Shown here piece after piece: positions 9,295-17,800 of a DNA stretch of 64,000 bases. Positions within the stretch are counted from its first letter, which is position 1. Every line of letters begins with the position of its first letter. A program made the position numbers and the translations under genes. The DNA comes from Granulicella sp. WH15 (GTDB lineage Bacteria > Acidobacteriota > Terriglobia > Terriglobales > Acidobacteriaceae), in assembly GCF_009914315.1 (NCBI RefSeq), contig NZ_CP042596.1, forward strand, positions 1,736,001 through 1,800,000, in the 5' to 3' direction. The notes beneath the pieces were generated by a model. It was not told where the DNA came from, searched no databases, and was given only the letters and a program-made list of their open reading frames with translations.

Positions 9295-9508
9295 TTAGGG
9301 AGATCCCTAGTAGGAAGATCACGATGCAAATTGCTATGAGCAGTCTCTTCGCTTTCAGGTTTACTTGAACTTCTGTTGTCCTATCCTCTTCCGTCACGAC
9401 ACCGTCCAGATTTGAGAAGTCCGAGCGGTAGAACTTTTTGCGAGTTGCGATTCCGCATGCCCCAAGAGCACCACCGATCATTAAGATCCATCCGGATGAA
9501 ATATTCAT
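9230..9508 (-). CDS. Small two-TM protein, candidate immunity for tip 5
   Basis: 92 residues with an N-terminal hydrophobic segment (ISSGWILMIGGALGACGIAT), a charged middle (KKFYRSDFSNLDGVVTEEDR) and a second hydrophobic helix (RLLIAICIVIFLLGISLI). It starts 9 nt after the stop of the frameshifted tip gene at 9518. Position, size and membrane nature match the other small proteins that follow each Rhs tip here. No homologue is recognised. Confidence 0.5.
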   Translation of the reverse strand: MNISSGWILMIGGALGACGIATRKKFYRSDFSNLDGVVTEEDRTTEVQVNLKAKRLLIAICIVIFLLGISLIERDHNWNPIQTREPVVRGRE

Positions 9509-9517
9509 ATACCTCCT

Positions 9518-10398
9518 TTAGCGGCATGTCGCATCGCCGAGATAACCCAAACTGGTAGACACGCCATCACTGAAAGGACCGTTCTTTCCATCACCCTTTT
9601 GGAAATTTGTTGAAACCCCAACTGTCGGATGAGAACTTCCAAGTCCATACGAAACTCTGAAAGGCGTGTCGGGTATTGGAACGCTCACTTGTGCTCCAGG
9701 CTTAGTTCCGCTTGTGGTCGCGTCAAAAGCGATGTTTCCCCCGTCGACACCGCGCGTGCTGGTCGAAATATGAAAGCCGTGACGGTCAAGACTCAGGCCG
9801 CCTCTATCTGGGTTGTAGGTATTTGGTATCTCGCGTTGATACTCACATTGCAGACCCAAGGTGTGCTATGCGTATTCTGAGCAACACCCTGAACGAGCGC
9901 ATTTACGTTCGCGTCGTCAAGTTGTTGGGCGGTCGGATCAAGATATCTGCCAGATATAAGCGTCCCTAAACCATCGTCCGTCGTCCCGCTATATCCTGTC
10001 ACTCGACCGCTGCTGTCCCCTGTTGTGGTGGATATGGTGTTGACGGTTCCATCCACATATTGCCCGCTGTTCGCTTTCTCCTCCGTCGAATTATCGCAGT
10101 CTCCCCTTTCAAAACCTTCGTACGCCCCCGTGTCAACGTTCGTGTGGATGCAATCCATTCCAGTAGGGTCGATGTTGATCAAGGGGTTGTTCCGCCCGTA
10201 GCTGTACAAATTGAAGCTCTGTGGATTCGTCGGATTAGCATAATAGAGCCCTGACGGATCGGGGCTGGAAAACCGGCCCATATTGGAGCCGTAGTACCTG
10301 GCCCCGAAGTAGTCCAGTCCTGATTCTGTGTCTCTTTCTTTGCCGGTGAAACGGGATTGCAGAGAACGCACTACAGTTGCACAAATGCCAGAGACCAT
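9518..10398 (-). pseudogene. Orphan Rhs tip 5, glycine-rich type, frameshifted
   Basis: From 10398 the frame gives an Rhs core end (SRFTGKERDTESGLDYFGAR, DPSGL, NLYSYGRNNPLINIDPTGM) and a linker to HSTPWVCNVSINAR, then a premature stop at 9793. A second frame, open from 9859 to 9518, carries protein-like sequence (DGGNIAFDATTSGTKPGAQV, TPFRVSYGLGSSHPTVGVST). The VC of the first frame aligns with the VCG.GA.AYGG element of two other tips, so a one-base indel near 9840 probably separates the halves. Start of the core fragment has no obvious RBS. Confidence 0.55.
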
Positions 10399-10490
10399 CG
10401 TAAATCTGGACCGCCGTCGTAGTTGTAGTTCTGAGTCTCACGGTCGGACCCACGGCCAGTCGACCGAGAGCCAGCCAGCATCTCAACTAG

Positions 10491-10718
10491 CTAATGAAAA
10501 AGTGCGGCGAGACCTGAGTAAATGAATACTGCACAAATCGCGCTGATAGCAACTGCAATCCAAATGCTCACGGGTTTCCCTGATTCGCGCCTAAAATAAC
10601 CGATCCACGTGAGCGCCAGCACGGCGAAGCCCACCAGTAAATCGAACGATGGGTCACTGTGCCCACCATGAGCCGCTTCCGCCACCGGTCCAAAAATAAT
10701 CATTTCTTCTCCATGCAA
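10491..10718 (-). CDS. Small two-TM protein, candidate immunity for tip 4
   Basis: 75 residues with two hydrophobic helices (FDLLVGFAVLALTWIGYF and VSIWIAVAISAICAVFIYSG) separated by RRESGKP. The gene overlaps the end of the upstream tip gene by 19 nt, so translation is probably coupled. It resembles the 73-residue protein behind the full-length Rhs gene in size and topology, and the two tips concerned are of the same type. Confidence 0.6.
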   Translation of the reverse strand: MHGEEMIIFGPVAEAAHGGHSDPSFDLLVGFAVLALTWIGYFRRESGKPVSIWIAVAISAICAVFIYSGLAALFH

Positions 10719-11599
10719 TTAGCATTGTTTGTGATGTTTACATAAAGACCTGCTCCCACTTCTCGTCCACCAGCGGAAACCTCGCCATAAACCCCGGCTC
10801 CGTTCGTGAATCCGACGAGCCCTGCTCCAACGTGAGCACCAGGAACTTCAACACCGGGACCACCATAGATAAAGTTTGAAGAACCCAACCCCTTCCCATC
10901 ACTTGATACGATCAAACCGCCCCCGCCAACAACCCCTTCGCCACTGCCGCCTTCGAATAAGGCTCCCTTACTCACCTCATCTCGTGTGTCTGCCTCGACG
11001 ATTCCTCCGGCAAATCCATTTGCGGGTCCGGCATCGACCGACCTGCCACCATATGCAAAAGCTCCTGCTCCGCAAACGGTTGGGGCGGCGAGTGCAATCG
11101 CCTTTATGTACTGATCGGGAGTCGGCGGCGTTAAGTTGGGATAGCGGGGCGCTTGGTTCTTGACGTACTGCACTAAAGCAGCGTTATCCGTTTCACCCTG
11201 AACTTCATTCGCCAGATTTCTTGAGCCGTCAGCGGTTACAACATTGATATTCTTGTTGTTTTGATATGCGGCATCAGCTTTATCAACAACATCACATCCC
11301 TTTCCATCGTTGTCGTCGTAGACCGTCCCATCTGATGAGTTTGTCTGGCATGTCTTACCAGTCGGGTCGGTGTAGATTAGCGGGTTGTTCAAGACGTAGC
11401 TGTACAGATTGAGACTCTGAGGATTGCGCATATCGGCGTACAGCAATCCCGACGGATCGGGCGACATGAACCTTCCCATCGAACTCGCCATATAGCGAGC
11501 GCCGAAGTTATCTAAGCCGCTCTCGGCGTCCCGTTCTTTGCCGGTAAAACGTGATTGCGAAAAACACACTGTGGCGGCACAAACGATGGAGCGCGTCAT
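10700..11599 (-). CDS. Orphan Rhs tip 4, glycine-rich toxin type
   Basis: 299 codons: short leader, Rhs core end (SRFTGKERDAESGLDNFGAR, SSMGRFMSPDPSGL, NLYSYVLNNPLIYTDPTG), then a linker TCQTNSSDGTVYDDNDGKGC that is almost identical to that of the full-length Rhs protein. The C-terminal 150 residues contain PTVCGAGAFAYGG and a long glycine-rich stretch with alternating hydrophobic residues (GVYGEVSAGGREVGAGLYVN), suggesting beta hairpins. I recognise no catalytic motif. It lacks a signal peptide and is followed by a two-TM immunity candidate. Together with the full-length protein's tip and tip 5 it forms one unrecognised tip family. Confidence 0.6.
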   Translation of the reverse strand: MTRSIVCAATVCFSQSRFTGKERDAESGLDNFGARYMASSMGRFMSPDPSGLLYADMRNPQSLNLYSYVLNNPLIYTDPTGKTCQTNSSDGTVYDDNDGKGCDVVDKADAAYQNNKNINVVTADGSRNLANEVQGETDNAALVQYVKNQAPRYPNLTPPTPDQYIKAIALAAPTVCGAGAFAYGGRSVDAGPANGFAGGIVEADTRDEVSKGALFEGGSGEGVVGGGGLIVSSDGKGLGSSNFIYGGPGVEVPGAHVGAGLVGFTNGAGVYGEVSAGGREVGAGLYVNITNNANCMEKK

Positions 11600-11669
11600 A
11601 AGTGTGTGGACCTCTATCGTAGGTGGAGCCCGAGTCTCAGAATCGAGATTTGGGCTCTCGGTGGGTTGC

Positions 11670-12119
11670 TCAGTTGCTCTGCTTCGTTAAGTTGTAGTGC
11701 ATTCCTCCGGAAGGTGCGGCAGCGTCTTCGATTCCGCTTTGTAGCTCGACTTCAATCTGCTGGCGACCCACGTTGACCGTCTTGGAGACGTTCTGAACTG
11801 CTTTTGCCCGGAAATACTGAACTCGAAGAACATGGTCATCCGCCCAACTCAGGTTTACCCCATAGGCTTGTTCGTTTCTTAATGCCCCGTACAGATTGGC
11901 TACCGGATTTAGCGTCTTAGCCCCATCGATTTCGATGCTCACCACATATCCGAACGACGTAGTTGCTCCGCCATTCGTCTCGGTCAGTACCGCGTCTAAG
12001 CTGCCGTTTGGCGACTTGACGCGTGCTACTTCATAGCTTGACGGTTGCTTTTTGCAGCCGATCACCAGCGCCATTAGCACGAGAATTCCGGCTGCCAAAC
12101 TTCTCGAGATCTGCTTCAT
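11670..12119 (-). CDS. Lipoprotein, candidate immunity for tip 3
   Basis: 149 residues beginning MKQISRSLAAGILVLMALVI-GC, a classical lipobox with Cys22, so the protein should be lipid-anchored in the envelope. The mature part (VKSPNGSLDAVLTETNGGAT, ADDHVLRVQYFRAKAVQNV) looks like a small beta-sandwich; no family is recognised. It starts 44 nt after the stop of the Bacterial toxin 44-like tip. Its role as immunity protein is inferred from position. Confidence 0.55.
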   Translation of the reverse strand: MKQISRSLAAGILVLMALVIGCKKQPSSYEVARVKSPNGSLDAVLTETNGGATTSFGYVVSIEIDGAKTLNPVANLYGALRNEQAYGVNLSWADDHVLRVQYFRAKAVQNVSKTVNVGRQQIEVELQSGIEDAAAPSGGMHYNLTKQSN

Positions 12120-12163
12120 GAATCACCCCTTCCTTTTCAACCGCACTTGTTCGGGACTGGGCA

Positions 12164-13067
12164 TCATCCTGTGCAGCCCATCTGTGCGTACTTAATTCCC
12201 AAATTTATGAAATTCTGATCGTTCGGATCGTCCCCGTAAGGCGCAGTTCCACCGCCAGGGTTCAGGAAGATGCCGGGCAAGCTGCCAGGATCACCGCCGA
12301 ATTGTGGTGATCCTGCGTGCCCTCTTTGTGCCCGACCCGCCGCTCTACGGAGTGTGAAGGGGGGGAGCACCGGCCGCTGTGCCTGTAGCACCGTAGTTGA
12401 AGTTACCGAAGTTCTCGTACTGTGCTCCTCCGGTTTTGTAGTCCCACACACCGCCGTAGTTCACCATATCCCTAAACCACAGCTGATTGAACGGAGGCGG
12501 CTGGAGAAGATACGAAAGCCTTGCAATCTGCATATTCTCATTCACACTGACTCCTGAAGGCGCTGTAGGAACAGATGGGCAGCCGGTTGTATGAGAGCTC
12601 TGGGTACTTTGATTTTGGACGTTTCCCGTGTTGCCGGTGAACACCGAGGTCGTGTCGGTGTCGCCGGTCTCTGCGTTGACATTCACGGTGGTACTTGCGT
12701 CGGGTACCCACTCGCCTTTATTTCCGTTCTCGTCCGCTGCAGTACACTCACCTGAACTCGAATGAAAGTCGTACTGCGATGCGTCGTTGGAGTCTGCGTC
12801 AGTGCTTCCGTAGTAGCAATACAATCCCGTTGGGTCGGTATTCTTGAGCGGGTTGTTTAGAGCGTAGGAGTATAGATTCAGGCTCTGCGGATTGCTCTGA
12901 TCAGCGTAAGCAAGCCCTGATGGATCAGGCGAGGAGAACCTACCCATGTTGGAGCTGTAATACCTGGCCCCGAAGTAATCGAGTCCTGATTCTGCGTCTC
13001 TTTCTTTGCCGGTATAACGTGATGACGAAAAACTCGGTTTGGACGCACAGGTGGAGTCGGGCGTCAT
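12164..13067 (-). pseudogene. Orphan Rhs tip 3, Bacterial toxin 44-like, broken at a C7 run
   Basis: From 13067: Rhs core end (SRYTGKERDAESGLDYFGAR, SSNMGRFSSPDPSGL, NLYSYALNNPLKNTDPTGL), a linker, then ENMQIARLSYLL and YENFGNFNYGATGTAAGAPP, then a stop at 12345 just after a run of seven C (minus strand; G7 at 12359-12365). With six C the frame continues as FTLRRAAGRAQRGHAGSPQF and ends APYGDDPNDQNFINLGIKYA. The joined sequence (GNFNYGATG...AAGRAQ...YGDDPxDQxxIxxGIxYA) is the pattern I know from Bacterial toxin 44. The break is either a real mutation, a phase-variable tract or a sequencing error. Confidence 0.62.
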
Positions 13068-13095
13068 AGAGGCATCCCCCGTCGTCGTAGGTTTA

Positions 13096-13806
13096 CTACG
13101 GCGCTGCTGGACCCGCGTGACCCGAACGGTAAGCCTCGGGAAGATCGTCCCAGAAAAACGCTACATAGCTGTAAGGTTGCCGCAAGGCAACGTGGGGGTC
13201 TATTGCAAATCTAAATGGAACCTCCATATGCCACGATTTCCCCACATGATTTGCAGGCACACTGAAAAGCACTTCTGCGCCAGGAGGAACTATTTTGAGA
13301 ACAGGAGAAGACGGAGCATTCAGGTCTATGTAGCCGCGTGGTAATATAAAATCTCGCCCGTGGTCTGTGGTCTTTGAAAGAGCCTCTCCGCCTTTGATCT
13401 CGGCTTCATGATTATTTGGCATCAGGAATATATCTGTGAAGTTCTCCTCTCCATGCTGATAACCAATCATCGAGCCTACTGACTCAGCCCCAATCGGTAG
13501 AGCGTTTGGAACGACCTCATCGCCAACCCAAGATGCTTGGTCTGTCTTCTGCGTGTCCAGCGCTGACCCGATCACAACGATTGGAATCTTGCAGTTGTTT
13601 CTCAACCTAAACCAGATGCCAGATTCAACTTCTCCATCGCGAAGAGGCTTTCGTGGCCCGACATGGTCAATTGCAAGATAAACGTACGGCTTTGAATTAT
13701 CTATGGTGAATGTGCTGCTCCCGCTTGGGGACGACTGCTGACAAATGGCCGATGCCACATAGAAAGCGACTAGAAAAAGACAGAGGCTGAAACGGCTCTT
13801 CTTCAT
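13096..13806 (-). CDS. Secreted protein, candidate immunity for the metallopeptidase tip
   Basis: 236 residues with a Sec signal peptide (MKKSRFSLCLFLVAFYVASA, then ICQQ). The mature protein is beta-rich, with no recognised domain (VYLAIDHVGPRKPLRDGEVE, SGIWFRLRNNCKIPIVVIGS). The ATG overlaps the stop of the upstream HExxH tip gene by 4 nt, the same coupling seen at two other tip/immunity junctions here. Export fits inhibition of an enzyme acting in the periplasm. Function is inferred from context. Confidence 0.6.
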   Translation of the reverse strand: MKKSRFSLCLFLVAFYVASAICQQSSPSGSSTFTIDNSKPYVYLAIDHVGPRKPLRDGEVESGIWFRLRNNCKIPIVVIGSALDTQKTDQASWVGDEVVPNALPIGAESVGSMIGYQHGEENFTDIFLMPNNHEAEIKGGEALSKTTDHGRDFILPRGYIDLNAPSSPVLKIVPPGAEVLFSVPANHVGKSWHMEVPFRFAIDPHVALRQPYSYVAFFWDDLPEAYRSGHAGPAAP

Positions 13807-14660
13807 GGCTGTATAGCTGCTCCTTTTCCTGCTGTGAACGCCGGTTTGGAGTCTCTATTGCCGTTCTCAGTCTTGATAAGAATTTGAAATTCAGGCAGCT
13901 TGAAAGAGTCGCCCTTTTTCCAATCGACCCGAACGTTCCCGTACTGCATATTTGCACTGAAGGTTCCGTTCGGTCCGTAGAGGTTGTTTCCAATCCCATT
14001 CATTACGTTGAACTGGACCTGGTACGCACGAAGCTCCGTAGCGTTGCTGGTAGGATTCATGCTCGCTGAAAATCCGGAGCTAACCCAAGCAGAAGCATCC
14101 CCGACATGCGACCCTTCGTGTGCTGCAAGTCCACCACTCCAATCGGTGTTTATCGCATCTGGTTTGAACGTGACATTTATGTTCTGACCAGTTGGATTGT
14201 CAGCACTCTTATTTCCGTTCGCAGTTCCGCTAACCTCGGTCACGCCACCTGGCTCTGAAATATTGGCATCGAAGCGAACATTTACGCCATTGTCAACGCC
14301 CTGTGCGCCGTATGCATCAATTGCCCGTTGAGCGGAATCTCTATCCGCTCCTGCCGCCATACCATTCACTGCGTTTTGCGCAGCGCCCAGAGCCTTGGCA
14401 AAGTTTTGATCATTTTGAGAACTGCACTCTGTGCTGTCCTCGCAAACATACATTCCGGTGGGATCAGTGAGTCGCAATGGGTTGTTTAATCCGTAGCTGT
14501 ACATATTCCACGTTTGTGGATTAGTACGATCAACACCAATGTTGCCCGGATCCGGTGACAGCATTCTGCCCATTGACGATGCGTAGTACCTAGCCCCGAA
14601 GTAGTCGTTTCCTGATTCTGTATCTCTTTCTTTGCCGGTATAACGGGATAGATAGAGACG
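13803..14660 (-). CDS. Orphan Rhs tip 2 with HExxH metallopeptidase-like domain
   Basis: The frame is open from 14660, just after a TAG at 14661-14663, to the stop at 13803. It begins in Rhs core sequence (RYTGKERDTESGNDYFGARY) and has no ATG, GTG or TTG before the ATG at 14573, so it is a 5'-truncated tip rather than an independent gene. After NMYSYGLNNPLRLTDPTGM comes a helical linker and then GGLAAHEGSHVGDASAWV with the zinc motif HEGSH (H152, E153, H156 counted from 14573), followed by NATELRAYQVQF, whose Glu180 could be the third zinc ligand. This is the usual HExxH...ExxAY plan of toxin-type zincins. A secreted immunity candidate overlaps its stop. Confidence 0.65.
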   Translation of the reverse strand, partial: RLYLSRYTGKERDTESGNDYFGARYYASSMGRMLSPDPGNIGVDRTNPQTWNMYSYGLNNPLRLTDPTGMYVCEDSTECSSQNDQNFAKALGAAQNAVNGMAAGADRDSAQRAIDAYGAQGVDNGVNVRFDANISEPGGVTEVSGTANGNKSADNPTGQNINVTFKPDAINTDWSGGLAAHEGSHVGDASAWVSSGFSASMNPTSNATELRAYQVQFNVMNGIGNNLYGPNGTFSANMQYGNVRVDWKKGDSFKLPEFQILIKTENGNRDSKPAFTAGKGAAIQP

Positions 14661-14667
14661 CTATGGA

Positions 14668-14889
14668 TTAGGATCGCCATAACTTCCATAAAGCGAAAAG
14701 CAACATTCCGGCTCCGACGCATATGAAAAAGATACGTTGGAACCATGCGGGCCAAGCAATCAAAGGATTCTCACTCCGATCATCGTCTTTTAATGATCGG
14801 TTCCGAGATGTGAGGGCCCCCTGCACAAGCACCACAACACCCACCGCCGCTATGACGTAGTACCGAACGTGATTCAATTCAATCGTCAT
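14668..14889 (-). CDS. Small two-TM protein, candidate immunity of the full-length Rhs protein
   Basis: 73 residues with two hydrophobic helices (YYVIAAVGVVVLVQGAL and WFQRIFFICVGAGMLLFALW) around a charged loop (TSRNRSLKDDDRSENP). It starts 4 nt before the end of the full-length Rhs gene (ATGA overlap). Size and topology match the 75-residue protein behind tip 4, whose toxin domain is of the same type. No database family is recognised. Confidence 0.6.
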   Translation of the reverse strand: MTIELNHVRYYVIAAVGVVVLVQGALTSRNRSLKDDDRSENPLIAWPAWFQRIFFICVGAGMLLFALWKLWRS

Positions 14890-17800
14890 TTGCCAGGCCC
14901 ACAGGTTGAATCTCCCAGGGAACCGATGTTTGCGTAGACGGCCAAGTTGTGCGGTGCAGAACTTCCAGGCACACTCCCGACCAAGCTCACTGATTGTATA
15001 GCGTTTGGATCTCCATTTTGGGTGCCAACCTCGACTCCCAGCGCGCCGCCAAGAGCATAGGCTTGATAAGACACATTGCCGGCAGCTCCTCCTGATATGG
15101 TGTAGTTTGCTTTTACACCGAAGCCACCTGGGCCCGGAATATTTGCTATATTTGCTCCGCTGGCGAACTGCACACCGCCTTGAGTATCTGCCGACAGTCC
15201 GGCGGCGACACGATCACCGCCATAAGCAGCAGCACCAACGCCACAAACATTTGGCAAGGAACTCGTATTTTTAGCGACATTTCGAATGAGTTGCATCGAC
15301 TGTGACGAGATTGGTGGTCCCTTGTAATAACGAGGAGCTTGGAGTTGTAAGTAGCGGACAAGACTCTGATTAATTCCCGCATTCGTCGTATCCGTAGCGA
15401 GATCGCGCTGGCCGTTGGCATTTACCGTGGCACTTGGTGCCGCAGCCGCATCTGCCTTATCGACAACGTCGCATCCATTCCCATCCAGGTCATCATAGAC
15501 AGTTCCGTCAGACGAATTGGTCTGGCAAGTAAGTCCCGTGGGATCCGTATTGCTTAGGGGATTATTCAAGACATACGTATATAGGTTCAGACTTTGCGGA
15601 TTTGAAATATCGGCGTACAGAAGTCCCGACGGATCAGGGCTGGAAAACCTGCCCATGTTGGAGCTGTAGTACCTAGCCCCGAAGTAGTCCAGCCCGGATT
15701 CTGCATCCCTTTCTTTGCCGGTGAACTTGTAATGGTTTGTGCTTGTTCCTGCGGGAATCTCTTGCCCGAAGGGCATGTATTGGCTCGACATGAGAAGAGC
15801 GCCATTGCCATCGGTCAGAGCCTCGGTCGAGCCGAGCCGCCCAAAATGATAGAAGGTTGTGCTGCTCTGAGGATTTGTGGGTGCCATCGCCGTATCGGAT
15901 CGGGCGATTCGTTGCCCATTGGCAAAGATGTAATCACTCCAACTCCCATCTCCATTCCTCTCCGCCAACTCCAGACCGTTGAAGTTGATGTATTCCGTCG
16001 AACTCCCGTTAGATCCCCGCTTGCTGATTCGGTTGCCGCCAGCATCGTAGAGGTAGGTTTCAAATGCTGTGGCAGTGCTGGATACGGCGATTTGTAAAAT
16101 CCTTCCCTCCGCATCCCATGTATATTTTCGGAAACCTCCGGTTGGGTTGGTGTCGCAGAGTTGGTTGCCAGAGGCGTCGTACGGAGTAAAGGCGCTTGCG
16201 CATGGGAGGTTCGCGATACGATTGGTCGCTGCATCGAATGTGGAGAGCGGCGAGTTCCCGCTCATCATGCTCATGTTGCCAAACGAATCGGTTTGATATT
16301 GCTGCGACCATCCGAGTCCCGAGGCACTGGTAATGCGATTGACTGTGTCGTAGCTGAACGTCTGTAGGTTGGCACTGTTCACGATGTCTTTGATCTGTAG
16401 TACGTTTCCATTGTTACCGCTTGTGATCTGATCGCAAGGAGGGGAGATGGAGTCGATCGGAGAGGTCGCCATGCCAAAACAATAAAGCTTTTCATCGTAG
16501 CGAGCATTGTTAGAAAGTTGCAGATGGCTCGTCTCGTCAATCTGCAAACGATCATTGATATGATATCCGCTTGCCATTTGGTTCCCATAGAATAACGCCC
16601 GAAGGCTTCCATTCGGCCAATAAGCAGTCGAGGATATGTACGGGTATCCTATGGACTGTCCATTCCAACTGGCATAAGTAACCGACTGAAGCTGATTCGC
16701 GCCGTTCCAGCCCTGCGTGACGACACGTCCATCTGGGTATGTCAGGGACGTCATATTTCCGGCAAGATCGTAGGCCGCAGAAACCTCATAGACAGCTCCC
16801 GTCGTCGGATTGCTCGGCGTACTGGTCAAGGTCTCAATCGTCCGTCCCATCGAATCATAGCTATAGACCGTCATACTCTGGCAGGCTCCAGGAATGTTCA
16901 CGCAGATTACACTCAGCCTTCCTTTGACGTTGCTAGTTGTAAACTTCTGTGTCGGACTAAAACTGATGTTGTTGGTGTCGTACACGTACAAGGCTGTCGG
17001 GGTTACGCCGTCAGAGTAGGTTCTGCTGGTGAGACGATTCAGAGTATCGTAACCGTAGCTGGTCGTGATGCCGCGAGCGTCGGTCCTGCTCATTACATTG
17101 CCGTTGGCATCGTATGTATAGCCGATCTTACCTGTCTCAGGATTGGTCGCCGAAGTCAGCCGCGAAAGTGAATCGTAGATAAATGTGCGGGAACGTCTCG
17201 TCTCACTCCCAATACCAATTTGAGTGGCGGTCGTAAGGTTTCCCAAAGCATCGAAGACATAGCCGGTAGAAGCGCCGTTAGGCTCCGTGACATTGCCGAT
17301 ACGCCCTAACGCGTCATATGCCCGCGACCAAGTGTGCCCCGCTTCATCCGTAGATAAAACGTTGTTGCCGCTATAAAACCATTTGAATGTTGTCCCGTCC
17401 GGCTGCGACCGAAGGGTGGTCCGGCCCAAGGCATCGTAGGTGTAGGTTGCGGTCCCATCTGATGGGGACGACGAGGTGAAATGTGGGTTAGAAACGGTGG
17501 AGACATGACCAAGGCCATCATAGGTCGTATCGAGAGTAGCTCCGCTTGGATCCGTCTGATGGATCGTTCGGCCCAGGCCGTCATACACCGTACTGCTATG
17601 AAGAATGCCATCCCCTTTTGTATTTTTGTCCTGAGTGACGGTAACCTGTGTCGGGCTTGGGTATTGATAGCTGGTCCAACTTTCCTGAGCTGTGTTCACA
17701 GCACTCCGGACCTGAGTGACTCGACCCAGTGGGTCATTATGCGCGTAGCTGGTCACGACGCCATTTTCATCGGTCTGGGACGTTATTGCTCCGGTATTCG

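Larger units (their letters stand above)
8905..15727 (-). repeat. Six dispersed copies of the Rhs core-end DNA segment
   Basis: A segment of roughly 180-200 bp encoding TGKERDxESGxDYFGARYY through NPLxxxDPTG recurs at about 15530-15727 (in the full-length gene), 14450-14650, 12825-13025, 11350-11555, 10160-10360 and 8905-9090. All copies have the same orientation. They are the homology blocks through which orphan tips could replace the tip of the full-length gene. Short similar DNA (a TAC-GA-GG-GGTCC type stretch) also precedes the copies at 10.4, 11.6 and 13.1 kb, so homology extends a little upstream of the core end. Confidence 0.75.
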
